Shown piece by piece: positions 1 through 7,746 of a DNA stretch of 11,398 nucleotides (position 1 is its first letter; every line of letters begins with the position of its first letter). Both the position numbers and the translations under genes were made by a program. The stretch lies in NCBI GenBank assembly GCA_003353825.1, contig PIVW01000158.1, positions 1-11,398 of the forward strand, written 5' to 3'. This DNA is from Chloroflexota bacterium. Its GTDB lineage: Bacteria > Chloroflexota > Anaerolineae > J102. Under the pieces are notes generated by a model that was given only the letters and a program-made list of their open reading frames with translations, did not search any database and was not told the DNA's origin.

Positions 1-263
1 AGGCCATTTCACTCGTCGTCTCACATCTGATCAACCGTACCCGCTCTCGTAAGAGTCGTCTGAAGTATCAGCAGATATATTCTCAGGCAAATGCACCTCC
101 GTAATGTGCCATTGTCAAGATACTTGTTCATTTCAATTAGATCCCTGTTGGTGTTGACTATGTTCAGAATATCAACTCATGTCGTGGCAAAGCAGCCACA
201 ACCGAATTACTCGCTATTGCGGAGATGATGACCACTATCACTCTTTGTGTAACCTGGAAGACC

Positions 264-333
264 TGTAGACCAGAACAAACGTCTCCTGCCGCAGCCGGTC
301 TGGTTTTCCGGTGTACTGATTGACCGGTCTACA
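264..333 (+). repeat. Inverted repeat with alternative pairing partners in the protease leader
   Basis: TGTAGACC at 264-271 is perfectly complementary to GGTCTACA at 326-333 (8 bp, 54-nt spacing). Overlapping this, ACCAGA at 269-274 is complementary to TCTGGT at 299-304. CCGGTCT occurs twice (295-301 and 324-330), so the AGACC segment could pair with either copy. The two folds are mutually exclusive. Whether this is a regulatory leader or chance is unknown. Confidence 0.35.
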
Positions 334-389
334 CGAAACCAATGCCGAGCAGGCTCGACCTGGACCATTAACACACAACACGCATTTGC

Positions 390-393
390 GGAG
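390..393 (+). promoter_or_regulatory. Ribosome binding site of the protease gene
   Basis: GGAG ends 11 nt before the ATG at 405. That ATG is followed directly by a Lys plus a hydrophobic stretch typical of a signal peptide, which supports this start. Confidence 0.5.
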
Positions 394-404
394 TAACCCT
401 ACAC

Positions 405-3400
405 ATGAACAAACTTGTTTACCGGTTATTGCTGTTGTTGATCATCTCAGCACCTGGTGCAACGGATGTATCAGCTCAAGCAGATCCACAGGCATTGTTA
501 GCCCAAGCAGATGTCACCCCTGTAAGAAGCGAATTGTCGACCTACATTGTCGTCCTGCAAGATCAACCATTAGCCAGTTACCGTGGGGACATCGTCGGCC
601 TTGCTCCGACAATTCCCGCCACGCCTGAGCAAACCAAACTACAAGTTGATTCCCTCCCCAGCAAAGCTTACCTAAACTACCTGGACGCGCAACGAGCCGG
701 GGCAATTGCTGACGTAGAAACATCGCTTGGGCGATCACTCGATATCACCTACGAATATCGAATCACCTTAAATGGGTTCGCCACAGAGATGACTGCAACG
801 GAGGCAGCAATGACAGCTGATTCGCCAGGAGTGCTGTTTGTCGAACGAGAAAGGATATCCTATCCTCTCACAGATCAGGGTCCAAGCTGGATGAATGCAG
901 ATGATATTTGGGCTGGTCTGGGTGGCATGAGTGGTACGTATGGAGAGGGCGTCATTGTCGGAATTATCGACACCGGTATCGACCCAACCAATCCCTCGTT
1001 CGCAGAGGTAGGAGGTGATGGCCACGTACATGTGAATCCATTGGGATCTGGCACTTATTTAGGCGTGTGTGATCCCACCAATACGAGTCCACCGTCAGGC
1101 GTCGTGGCGTACGATTCCAGCTTCCCCTGCAACGAAAAGCTTATCGGTGTCTGGGGTTACACAGATGCAGACACCGACCCCAGAGATGGTGATGGTCACG
1201 GATCGCACACTTCCAGCACCGCCGCCGGAAACTTCGTCACTGGTAGCACGGTCGCCGCGCCAACAAAATCATATCTCGCTGATATATCAGGGGTTGCGCC
1301 CCACGCCAATATCATCATGTACGATGGCTGTACAGATGGTGGAGGATGCCCCGGTGCGGCCCTGAATGCGGCGCGCGATCAACTCGTTGCCGATGGCGTG
1401 GACGTCGTCAACTATTCTATCGGTTCATCAGTGCCAACCGCTGATCCTTGGTCAGATTCAGAAAGTCTGCAATGGCTGTCCATTCGTAACGCCGGCATTT
1501 TCGTAGCAACCTCGGCCGGTAATAGTGGCCCTGGATCCGCAACCATTTCGTCACCCGCCGATCTTCCCTGGATCACATCAGTAGGAGCCAACAGCCATGC
1601 TCGCGCCTTTCTCAACTCTATTACCCTGGATAATGGCGTTGACCCATCTGTCACGATTGATGGATTCTCTATGACCAGCGGCATTGGCCCTGTAGCGGTC
1701 GTATATGCTGCCGACTACCCACCGTACGGAGACGATGCCCGTTTGTGCGCCGACGGCGTTTTTCCGGCAGGCACGTTCAGTGGAGAAATCGTTGTCTGTG
1801 AACGTGGCTCCTCGTATGGGCGAGTGGACAAAGGTCAAACAGTGTTAGATGGTGGCGCCGGAGGTTACATTTTGGCACAGCCCGATGCTGCCGGAGGTGG
1901 TCCGGGTAGTGTAGCTACCGATGCCCATGTTTTACCTGCCGTCCATATTGATTATGATGGCTATCTAGCTTTACAAACGTACATTGCACTAACAGGATCC
2001 GCAAACGGTATAATATCTGACTCGATTATGGATTTGAACCCGGCACATGGTGATATCATGGCCTCCTTTAGTTCTCGTGGCCCAAATAGATCATTGCCCG
2101 ATGTGATTGTGCCCAGCGTAACCGCGCCCGGACGGGCAATTTGGGCCGCCTATCAGCAAGGGCCGCTAGGAGATGGCGACTACACCTACAATGTCATCCA
2201 AGGTACCTCGATGTCCAGTCCACATGTGGCCGGTGCAGGCGCTTTGATGAAGGCACTGCACCCAACCTGGACGCCGGCGGAGATTCAGTCAGCCTTGATG
2301 ACGACCAGCCGGACAACAGTACTGAATGATGATGGTGTTTCTCCCACATCGGCCACGGTATTTGACATCGGCTCCGGGCATGTTGATCTGAGCAATGCCG
2401 GTATTGCCGGCCTGGTACTGAACGAAACGACTGCTAACTACCAGGCGGCCGATCCAGCCGGGGGAGGTGATCCGAAAGCGCTGAATCTAGCCAGCCTTGG
2501 AAACGCTGCTTGTGGTTCCACATGTAGCTGGATGAGAACTGTCAAAAATCCAACAACCAGTACTATGACGTGGGACGCATCCTATAGCGGGGCCGGCTCG
2601 GTGGTCGTTACACCCAGCCACCTGGAACTGGCGCCGGGTCAGGAAGAGTCGTTTGAAGTCATTGTCGATACGACTGGTGTGACAACCGATCAGTGGCACT
2701 ATGGCAGCGTCGTCTGGGCGGAAGATACGGGTGATGCGCCAGACGCGCATTTGCCGATGGCGATTTTCGTGCCCCCGGCGGATATCGACGTTGACCCAGA
2801 TATTCTGACAAGTACACAGCCTGTGGACACGACTGTCGAAAAAACGCTAACCATTTCTAACATCAGTACGACCGATCTCGTCTGGACGATTGAAGAAGAT
2901 GTGCCTCTCGTGGTTTTGGATATGAGTGATACAGCAGAGGTTGTGGCCGGGATTGACAGCGTGGCCAGTGCGTTTACAATGGCATTAGATGATGACACCC
3001 TGGAAGAATCCATTGGCTTGAACGGCGCCCAGTTTGTATGGTTCAATCGCTTCACACCTAACGTGATCAATTTCCCTATTACATTGAATGAAGTCCAGGT
3101 GATGTTTGACGGTGGTGCGGGCATCAACGTCGGTGAGTTCGTAGATATTTACATCTATGAAGATACTGACGGCGACGGCGATCCTGGCATAGGCGCCACG
3201 CACTTGGCATCACTGAATAACCAGGCTGTGCAGTTTAACGACGGCGTGACCTTTTCCACATACTCGCTGGGTGTTCCCATCGCTCTAAACGGTCCCGGTG
3301 ATGTGCTGATCGCTGTCGTCAACCGCACGGCTGGCATCAGCGTCAGTACCTTTCCCGCTTCGATGGACCAGAGTTCTCCCAGTCAGCGACGTTCTTGGGT

Positions 3401-5078
3401 AGGCAGCTATGTCGGCGATCCGGCAGACCCGCCCCTCCTGCCTGCACCGAACAACTGGGGGATCATCGATAGCTTCGGCCTTCCCGGAAACTGGATGGTG
3501 CGTGGTATAGGCACGGCCGAAATCGCCTGTGACCCGCCCAATGATATACCCTGGATCACCAACATTGTGCCAAGCAACGGCACTGCACCGGGAAATAGCA
3601 GCACCAATGTTGATGTCACCTTTGATGCTACCGGATTATCAATTGGCATCTATAAAGCAGTCCTTTGTATCAACAGCAACGATACAGATACACCACGGGT
3701 AGTGATACCCATCACCATGGAGGTTATTGCCAGTGCGCCGCTTATCGACGTGGCGCCTGAGAGCCTGACCAGTACACAACCGCCTAATGTGACTACGGAA
3801 AAGACGTTAACGATCAACAATGTTGGTTCGGCCGATCTAGATTGGACGCTCTTCGAGGACAATGGCACTTTAGCTGTGCAAACGCTGGCCGCTGTTGACG
3901 TCAATGCAAATACAAGCGGTCTGCAAACTGGTAATCGAGTTGATGTAAGTCGATCACCTCTACTCCCGCGAACTTCTTCGATTAACTCTCCATTAGCCGT
4001 ACTATTTGACCAAACAGATAGTCCGGGTACAGATAGCTTTCCTTCTCAGTACTTCATAGATTTCAGTGTCCGCGCTCGAGGTGCCGATGATTTCGTGATT
4101 CCACCTATTGACGACGGATGGATCATTGATACAGTCGAAGTTTTGGGCAGCTACTCGTCAGATGATGGACCTGCGCCTGACTTCGACGTCAATTTCTATG
4201 CCGATAATGCTGGATTGCCCGATGTTTTGGTTTATAATGCCTCGGCTGTCGTAGCCACAGTGGACAATAGTGGTGACGTAACGCTTGACCTGCCGGTCCA
4301 GGCGGTATTGTCTTCAGGCACTTATTGGTTGTCGGTCGAAGCAAATATGGCCTTCAATCCAGGTAGTCAACAATGGTTCTGGTCCACTCGGACCCTTCTA
4401 GAAGGGAATCCATATGCCTGGGAAGACACAGATGGACTCTTTGGCATCCCTGCATGTGCAACCTGGCAACCTGGCGCCTCTGTTTGTAACGTTGGCGGCG
4501 GTGTGGACCCCGACAGCCTCTTCCGTTTGGGTGGTACTATTATTTACTGTCAGGCGCTTGATGACATTCCTTGGGCCAGCGTGGTTCCGGACGACGGCGT
4601 GATGACCCCAGGTAGCCATACAGATGTGGAGGTGACGGTTGATTCTACCGGTCTGGCAGCTGGTTCCTACGACGCTACATTATGCATCTTCAGTACTGAT
4701 CCCCTGAATCCCCTCGTAGAAGTACCACTTGAGTTGATAGTGGACGAATCTTGTACCGGCATTTCTCCGGTGGCCCCCGTTCTGAACCTTACGGCGGACG
4801 CCAGCGATGTATTATTGAATTGGACGGATGATAGCGCTAACCTGGGTGGTTATGATATTCATCGCAGTAGTTCACCCTATTTCACACCCTCCCTGGGCAA
4901 CAAGTTGGTTCCGACACGACCACCCGGCACGACCTCTTACCCAGATGAAAATGCCATCACGGGGTCAACTCTCGCTCTGTTCTACAAGACAAACGCCCTC
5001 AGTTGTGATACCAGTGTAAGTGAAGAATCCAACCAAGTGGCTGTTTTCAGTTACGAGTTGATTACAGGCACCCCGTAA
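405..5078 (+). CDS. Secreted S8 subtilisin-like serine protease with PA domain and beta-sandwich tail
   Basis: This 1557-residue protein is an exported peptidase S8. Residues 1-25 form a signal peptide (a Lys, then a Leu-rich core, with an AXA-like site near 23-26). Residues 46-150 resemble an inhibitor I9 propeptide (TYIVVLQDQPLASY). The catalytic domain has Asp189 (IIDTGID), His265 (GDGHGSHTSS), oxyanion Asn373 (ATSAGNSGP) and Ser602 (GTSMSSPHVAG), so the triad is complete. A PA (protease-associated) insert occupies about 425-545. A fibronectin-like domain (about 690-790) follows, then two large modules (793-1107 and 1113-1446), each a beta-domain split by a long insert, and a terminal fibronectin-type-III-like domain (about 1451-1550). 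There is no sortase motif or C-terminal membrane helix, so the protein is probably released or held on the surface by unknown means. It probably degrades extracellular protein for nutrition; the substrate is unknown. It stands alone, not in an operon. The family assignment is firm; the tail functions are inferred. Confidence 0.96.
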   Translation: MNKLVYRLLLLLIISAPGATDVSAQADPQALLAQADVTPVRSELSTYIVVLQDQPLASYRGDIVGLAPTIPATPEQTKLQVDSLPSKAYLNYLDAQRAGAIADVETSLGRSLDITYEYRITLNGFATEMTATEAAMTADSPGVLFVERERISYPLTDQGPSWMNADDIWAGLGGMSGTYGEGVIVGIIDTGIDPTNPSFAEVGGDGHVHVNPLGSGTYLGVCDPTNTSPPSGVVAYDSSFPCNEKLIGVWGYTDADTDPRDGDGHGSHTSSTAAGNFVTGSTVAAPTKSYLADISGVAPHANIIMYDGCTDGGGCPGAALNAARDQLVADGVDVVNYSIGSSVPTADPWSDSESLQWLSIRNAGIFVATSAGNSGPGSATISSPADLPWITSVGANSHARAFLNSITLDNGVDPSVTIDGFSMTSGIGPVAVVYAADYPPYGDDARLCADGVFPAGTFSGEIVVCERGSSYGRVDKGQTVLDGGAGGYILAQPDAAGGGPGSVATDAHVLPAVHIDYDGYLALQTYIALTGSANGIISDSIMDLNPAHGDIMASFSSRGPNRSLPDVIVPSVTAPGRAIWAAYQQGPLGDGDYTYNVIQGTSMSSPHVAGAGALMKALHPTWTPAEIQSALMTTSRTTVLNDDGVSPTSATVFDIGSGHVDLSNAGIAGLVLNETTANYQAADPAGGGDPKALNLASLGNAACGSTCSWMRTVKNPTTSTMTWDASYSGAGSVVVTPSHLELAPGQEESFEVIVDTTGVTTDQWHYGSVVWAEDTGDAPDAHLPMAIFVPPADIDVDPDILTSTQPVDTTVEKTLTISNISTTDLVWTIEEDVPLVVLDMSDTAEVVAGIDSVASAFTMALDDDTLEESIGLNGAQFVWFNRFTPNVINFPITLNEVQVMFDGGAGINVGEFVDIYIYEDTDGDGDPGIGATHLASLNNQAVQFNDGVTFSTYSLGVPIALNGPGDVLIAVVNRTAGISVSTFPASMDQSSPSQRRSWVGSYVGDPADPPLLPAPNNWGIIDSFGLPGNWMVRGIGTAEIACDPPNDIPWITNIVPSNGTAPGNSSTNVDVTFDATGLSIGIYKAVLCINSNDTDTPRVVIPITMEVIASAPLIDVAPESLTSTQPPNVTTEKTLTINNVGSADLDWTLFEDNGTLAVQTLAAVDVNANTSGLQTGNRVDVSRSPLLPRTSSINSPLAVLFDQTDSPGTDSFPSQYFIDFSVRARGADDFVIPPIDDGWIIDTVEVLGSYSSDDGPAPDFDVNFYADNAGLPDVLVYNASAVVATVDNSGDVTLDLPVQAVLSSGTYWLSVEANMAFNPGSQQWFWSTRTLLEGNPYAWEDTDGLFGIPACATWQPGASVCNVGGGVDPDSLFRLGGTIIYCQALDDIPWASVVPDDGVMTPGSHTDVEVTVDSTGLAAGSYDATLCIFSTDPLNPLVEVPLELIVDESCTGISPVAPVLNLTADASDVLLNWTDDSANLGGYDIHRSSSPYFTPSLGNKLVPTRPPGTTSYPDENAITGSTLALFYKTNALSCDTSVSEESNQVAVFSYELITGTP
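2781..4742 (+). repeat. Two tandem split beta-domain modules within the protease
   Basis: Each module begins with IDV-P-LTSTQP---T-EKTLTI-N---DL-WT--ED (residues 793-832 and 1114-1152). It resumes after a long insert with C---DIPW---VP--G---PG---VXVT-D-TGL--G-Y-A-LCI-S-D (residues 1042-1107 and 1382-1446). The two halves read as one Ig-like/BACON-like beta-sandwich interrupted in its middle. Insert 1 (about 833-1040) and insert 2 (about 1153-1380) differ from each other; insert 2 contains the pattern DDFVIP...FYADNAGLP...SGTYWLSVEANM. The outer shells are clearly duplicated, and the inserts appear to have been acquired independently. Confidence 0.75.
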
Positions 5079-5177
5079 TTGTACAGGTGTCAGTGCGAGT
5101 GACGACCAACGGTTTTGAGCGACGAAGCAATTCCCGACCGATGGAATGTGTCCTGCCTGCTTTCCCAGCTCCAACTT

Positions 5178-5192
5178 AGGACTGGCAGTCCT
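5178..5192 (+). terminator. Weak hairpin downstream of the protease
   Basis: AGGACT (5178-5183) and AGTCCT (5187-5192) form a perfect 6-bp stem with a 3-nt GGC loop about 100 nt after the protease stop. No T-tract follows, so an intrinsic terminator is only a possibility. Confidence 0.2.
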
Positions 5193-5283
5193 TACGCAGG
5201 GTGTCGGAGAAGTTGCTTTCAAGATTTTCGGTACGCGGGCAAACACCGATTTACGGGGATTTGCATTTCAAAATCAAGAAATG

Positions 5284-5313
5284 ATCCGTGTTCATCCGCG
5301 ATAATCCGCGTAC
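5284..5313. repeat. Three imperfect tandem 10-bp units
   Basis: ATCCGTGTTC, ATCCGCGATA and ATCCGCGTAC lie head to tail. The ATCCGYG core is exact in all three. From memory, similar 'ATCCGTGTTCATCCGCGT' strings are scattered through intergenic DNA of many environmental genomes, so this is probably a fragment of a dispersed repeat. Confidence 0.55.
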
Positions 5314-5418
5314 AAATGACTTTTCTAGACTATAAGGAAACGAATTGTCTTGTCGAAGATCAATAGACCACGGATAATGGTGAATCATATTGGAGCGCAA
5401 CTCTCTCCACTCGACCCC

Positions 5419-5784
5419 CTAAGCCATTGAGTGCAGTCCTACCCGATTCCCTTCGCTGTCGATGAAGAAAGCGATAAAACCAAACTCGCCGATGTCCGTC
5501 TTGGGCACGATCATCTGCCCGCCTGCACCCTCGACACGTCCTAGGGGAACGCTCAGATCTTCACCACCGTTGAGGTACACGACCGTACCCTCTGTAGAAG
5601 GACTGTAACCCTCACCCTGCACAACCCCGCCCCCGACCCCATCCTCAGCCGGAAACATCGCCATCATAAAACCCTCCATCATTTCCGCCGGGATCAATTC
5701 GATGTCAAGAACGGTGCTGTAGAACTTCGCCGCCCGATTGATATCAGTTGCAGCTAGCTCGAACCAATTGAGTGCATTCGCCAT
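5419..5784 (-). CDS. VOC (glyoxalase/bleomycin-resistance fold) family protein
   Basis: This 121-residue protein is the length of a single-domain vicinal oxygen chelate protein. It shows the family's opening motif (NWFELAATDINRAAKFYSTV, residues 6-25), a mid-protein VVYLN strand, and the closing pattern GFIAFFIDSEGNRVGLHS (about 102-119), where the second betaalphabetabetabeta unit ends. Such proteins usually dimerise and bind a divalent metal, or act as binding proteins without catalysis. The substrate cannot be told from sequence, so no glyoxalase I activity should be assumed. The start is well supported by AGGAG 8 nt upstream. It is a single gene, convergent with the protease and divergent from the membrane-protein gene. 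Cytoplasmic; no signal peptide. Confidence 0.92.
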   Translation of the reverse strand: MANALNWFELAATDINRAAKFYSTVLDIELIPAEMMEGFMMAMFPAEDGVGGGVVQGEGYSPSTEGTVVYLNGGEDLSVPLGRVEGAGGQMIVPKTDIGEFGFIAFFIDSEGNRVGLHSMA

Positions 5785-5792
5785 GTTGATTG

Positions 5793-5797
5793 CTCCT
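5793..5797 (-). promoter_or_regulatory. Ribosome binding site of the VOC gene
   Basis: CTCCT on the + strand reads AGGAG on the coding strand, 8 nt before the ATG at 5784. This is near-ideal spacing and fixes the start codon. Confidence 0.8.
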
Positions 5798-5962
5798 TAA
5801 AGTTGTGTGTGGCTGCCGATAACTTAGCTGTTTAACATACAACACCATAGCACAACCAGAACATGAGTTCTGTAATATTAAGTACATCGAGCGCAGATAT
5901 CAGCACATCTGGGCGACACTAATGCCATGTGCACCGACCGATGATCCACAAGGGGTCCATTT

Positions 5963-6003
5963 GGCACGCTCAGTGCCTGCCCTGAGCGGCGACAGCAAGT
6001 CGC
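5963..6003. repeat. Overlapping palindromes (REP-like element)
   Basis: CGCTCAG (5967-5973) pairs perfectly with CTGAGCG (5982-5988). The overlapping GGCAC (5963-5967) pairs with GTGCC (5973-5977), which excludes the first stem. Directly after comes a third stem, GCGAC (5989-5993) / GTCGC (5999-6003). The rest of the 315-bp region 5785-6099 shows no gene. The CGCTCAG...CCTGAGCG core resembles dispersed palindromic repeats I remember from Chloroflexota and other environmental genomes; an attenuator is the alternative. Confidence 0.5.
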
Positions 6004-6014
6004 ATGGCAGTTTA

Positions 6015-6023
6015 TGTTATGAT
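6015..6023 (+). promoter_or_regulatory. Possible extended -10 promoter for the membrane-protein gene
   Basis: TGTTATGAT matches the extended -10 form TGN-TATNNT. A second TATGAT overlaps at 6023-6028. No good -35 box is present, as is allowed for extended -10 promoters. The implied leader would be about 70 nt before the ATG at 6100. Confidence 0.3.
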
Positions 6024-6099
6024 ATGATAGAGAGCAACGTGATTGCCAATATCGTACTGAGATTCAATTCCACATTTCTATCTGTTTGCATATCTGCCG

Positions 6100-6558
6100 A
6101 TGACTACTTCTAACCAATATGACGACGCCGGCGCACAAGATGTAACACTTTCAACGTTCGATAAGCTGGTGGGTACCATCCTCGCCATCTCCTACCCCCT
6201 GCTTGCCCTCTCGACCGGCGTACGTGCGCTCTACCAATTATTCTTAAAAGAAGATGTCAGCAGCTACGTGGGTCCCACCTTGAGTCTGGTAGCTGCCGCG
6301 CTCTACCTAATCGCCACCATCGGTTTTGCCGTACGCAAGCCCTGGGCCTGGAAATTGTCTGTAGCTGCACTGGGCGTCGAAACCCTGCTCACACTGGCGG
6401 TTGGTACCTTGAGCCTGATCTATCCCGACGTGATCGGAAATACGGTCTGGCGAGCGTACGGTGCAGATTACGGCTGGTTCCCACTCATCCAACCTCTGAT
6501 CGGTTTGGTTTGGCTTTTGCGGTCACATACGATGCGGGTATATGGTGTAAAATGGTAA
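6100..6558 (+). CDS. Four-helix integral membrane protein of unknown function
   Basis: I do not recognise a named family. The 152-residue protein has a polar N-terminus of about 20 residues, then hydrophobic segments at about 23-45, 59-78, 86-108 and 127-141. Short charged connectors (KEDVSS, RKPWAWK) separate them, so it should span the cytoplasmic membrane four times. There is no signal peptide and no obvious catalytic or metal-binding motif. The ATG at 6100 lacks a clear Shine-Dalgarno sequence, so the start is less certain than the frame. It precedes the broken epimerase and 5-alpha-reductase-like genes in the same direction (157 bp to the first), which suggests membrane-linked lipid or isoprenoid chemistry, but this rests on proximity only. 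The reading frame is intact, unlike the next two genes. Confidence 0.8.
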   Translation: MTTSNQYDDAGAQDVTLSTFDKLVGTILAISYPLLALSTGVRALYQLFLKEDVSSYVGPTLSLVAAALYLIATIGFAVRKPWAWKLSVAALGVETLLTLAVGTLSLIYPDVIGNTVWRAYGADYGWFPLIQPLIGLVWLLRSHTMRVYGVKW

Positions 6559-6562
6559 TTAT

Positions 6563-6603
6563 GAAAATCAAAAGTCAAAGTGCAAAAGGTTAAAAGCAAA
6601 AGT
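6563..6603. repeat. A-rich imperfect short repeat
   Basis: About 40 bp just after the membrane-protein stop consist of degenerate units of the AAAAGTCAAAG / AAAAGCAAAAG kind. This looks like simple-sequence intergenic DNA. It gives no terminator-like hairpin. Confidence 0.35.
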
Positions 6604-6715
6604 ATTGTCCACCGTTCCGATAATTACTTCTTCCTGGACTTGTAGCCTAATTTCTGGACAGATGGCTTTGAGAACGGAAAAACGGTACGTTGATAAACAT
6701 GGCAGTAGACTCTCA

Positions 6716-7724
6716 ATGGTGGACGACTCACGACGATTGTTGTTGCAGGCGCGGCAGGACATATAGGTGGGAATTTAGTTAGGGAGTTGCTGACACAAGG
6801 GTGGGAAGTCAGGGCACTGGTTCGGAAGGATCGGAGAGCACTGGTGGGACTCGATTTAGAAATAGTTGAAGGGGATGTTCGGGATCTGGATTCGCTGAAA
6901 TCTACGTTTGTCGGGGTTGATGTCGTGTATCATGCCGCCGGTCTTATTAGTTTAATGCCCGACATTTCATCTCAGCTTGAGGCCACAAATGTGCACGGTG
7001 TGCGCAATGTCGTGGAGGCGTGTATTCAATCCGGAGTTCGCCGCTTGATACACTTCAGTTCTGTCCATGCACTACAGCCGGAACCCTTGGATCTGCCTAT
7101 CGACGAAACTCGACCACGCGTCGACATTCGTCCCCCCTTGACGTATGATGCCTCGAAAGCTGCAGGCGAATTACAGGTTCGTGCCGGCATTGAACGTGGG
7201 CTGGATGCAGTGATCCTGAATCCGACCGCTATTCTCGGCCCGAACGACTTCTATCCTTCCCAGCAAGGCACATTTTTGGTAATGCTCTGCCAGAGACAAA
7301 TGCCGGGTCTGATTGATGGAGGATATGATTGGGTGGATGTGCGGGATGTGGCCTCAGCCGCCCTGTCGGCCGAAAAAATGGCAGCGCCCGGTTCTAGCTA
7401 CCTCATCTCCGGTCACTGGCTCTCTTTGATGGATGTAGCTAAACAGGTAGAGGCAATGAGCGGCGTCCTAGCACCGAAACTGGTGTTCCCATGGTCATTG
7501 GCAAACTGGCGGCCCCTGTAGCAACCTGGTGGGCAAAACGCCAGAACAATCAACCATTGTTTACCAACGCCTCGCTTTCTGCCATACGCAGCGACCGCCA
7601 GATCCTGCACTCAGGCGCCAGCAAAGATCTAAACTATCACCCACGCCCGTTCCAGATTACCTTGAGAGACACGCTTAACTGGTTTGCTGACGCCGGACAC
7701 ATCGATAGACTACCAACCACGTAA
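6716..7724 (+). pseudogene. NAD(P)-dependent epimerase / 3-beta-HSD-like SDR, frameshifted
   Basis: This is an extended short-chain dehydrogenase gene read in three frames. The Rossmann motif GAAGHIG (6748-6768) is followed by the catalytic SSVHA (about 7057) and YDASK (Tyr at 7144, Lys at 7156), then NPTAILGP. All of these lie in the frame that ends at a TAG at 7519. That frame has no ATG: upstream is a TAG at 6706, while the plausible start, ATG 6716 (MVDDSR...), is one frame off, implying a lost base near 6731-6735. At about 7490 the frame must shift again, as if one C were lost from a CCC run (VFP|MVIGKLAAPVATWW). The second part then runs to the TAA at 7724 and ends in a typical tail (RDTLNWFADAGHI). 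Repaired, it encodes about 336 residues, normal for the family. It probably oxidised or reduced a hydroxyl group or epimerised a lipid or sugar nucleotide; the substrate is unknown. Sequencing error is the alternative to pseudogenisation. Confidence 0.8.
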
Positions 7725-7742
7725 TCAATTCCTGCGTACAAT

Positions 7743-7746
7743 GAGG
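7743..7746 (+). promoter_or_regulatory. Ribosome binding site of the 5-alpha-reductase-like gene
   Basis: GAGG ends 8 nt before the ATG at 7755. The preceding gene stops only 30 bp upstream of that ATG, so the two were probably cotranscribed and translated from separate ribosome sites. Confidence 0.6.

Larger units (their letters stand above)
1..404. other. Non-coding region upstream of the protease gene
   Basis: No reading frame here has recognisable protein character. A small hairpin-capable repeat GTGGC (184-188) / GCCAC (195-199) and a longer leader inverted repeat (264-333, listed separately) are visible. A TTGACT box lies at 154-159, but no -10 box sits at a normal distance from it, so no promoter is called. 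The part closest to the gene probably forms the 5' untranslated leader of the protease mRNA. Confidence 0.6.
5079..5418. other. Non-coding region between the protease and the VOC gene
   Basis: This 340-bp stretch separates two convergent genes. It contains a 6-bp hairpin (5178-5192) without a clear T-run and a 10-bp tandem repeat (5284-5313). A CCACGGAT motif at about 5370-5377 resembles the reverse complement of the repeat unit. No protein-coding character was recognised. Confidence 0.6.

Noticed and set aside
154..182. TTGACT as a -35 box for the protease
   Set aside because: No acceptable -10 hexamer lies 15-19 nt downstream; TATCAA follows after only 10 nt.
320..628. 102-codon plus-strand open frame overlapping the protease start
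   Set aside because: It overlaps the signal peptide and propeptide coding region in another frame and has no supporting features.
2699..3127. Minus-strand 142-codon open frame within the protease gene
   Set aside because: The composition is low-complexity Ser/Thr/Val, mirroring the repeats on the coding strand; the plus-strand frame has clear domain structure.
6606..6681. CCGTTC / GAACGG inverted repeat between the membrane-protein and epimerase genes
   Set aside because: Only 6 bp with over 50 nt of spacing, which is easily expected by chance.
6699..6780. ATG at 6699 as the start of the epimerase
   Set aside because: It reads a Trp- and Cys-rich string (MAVDSQWWTTHDDCCC) ending in a stop and is not in the Rossmann frame.
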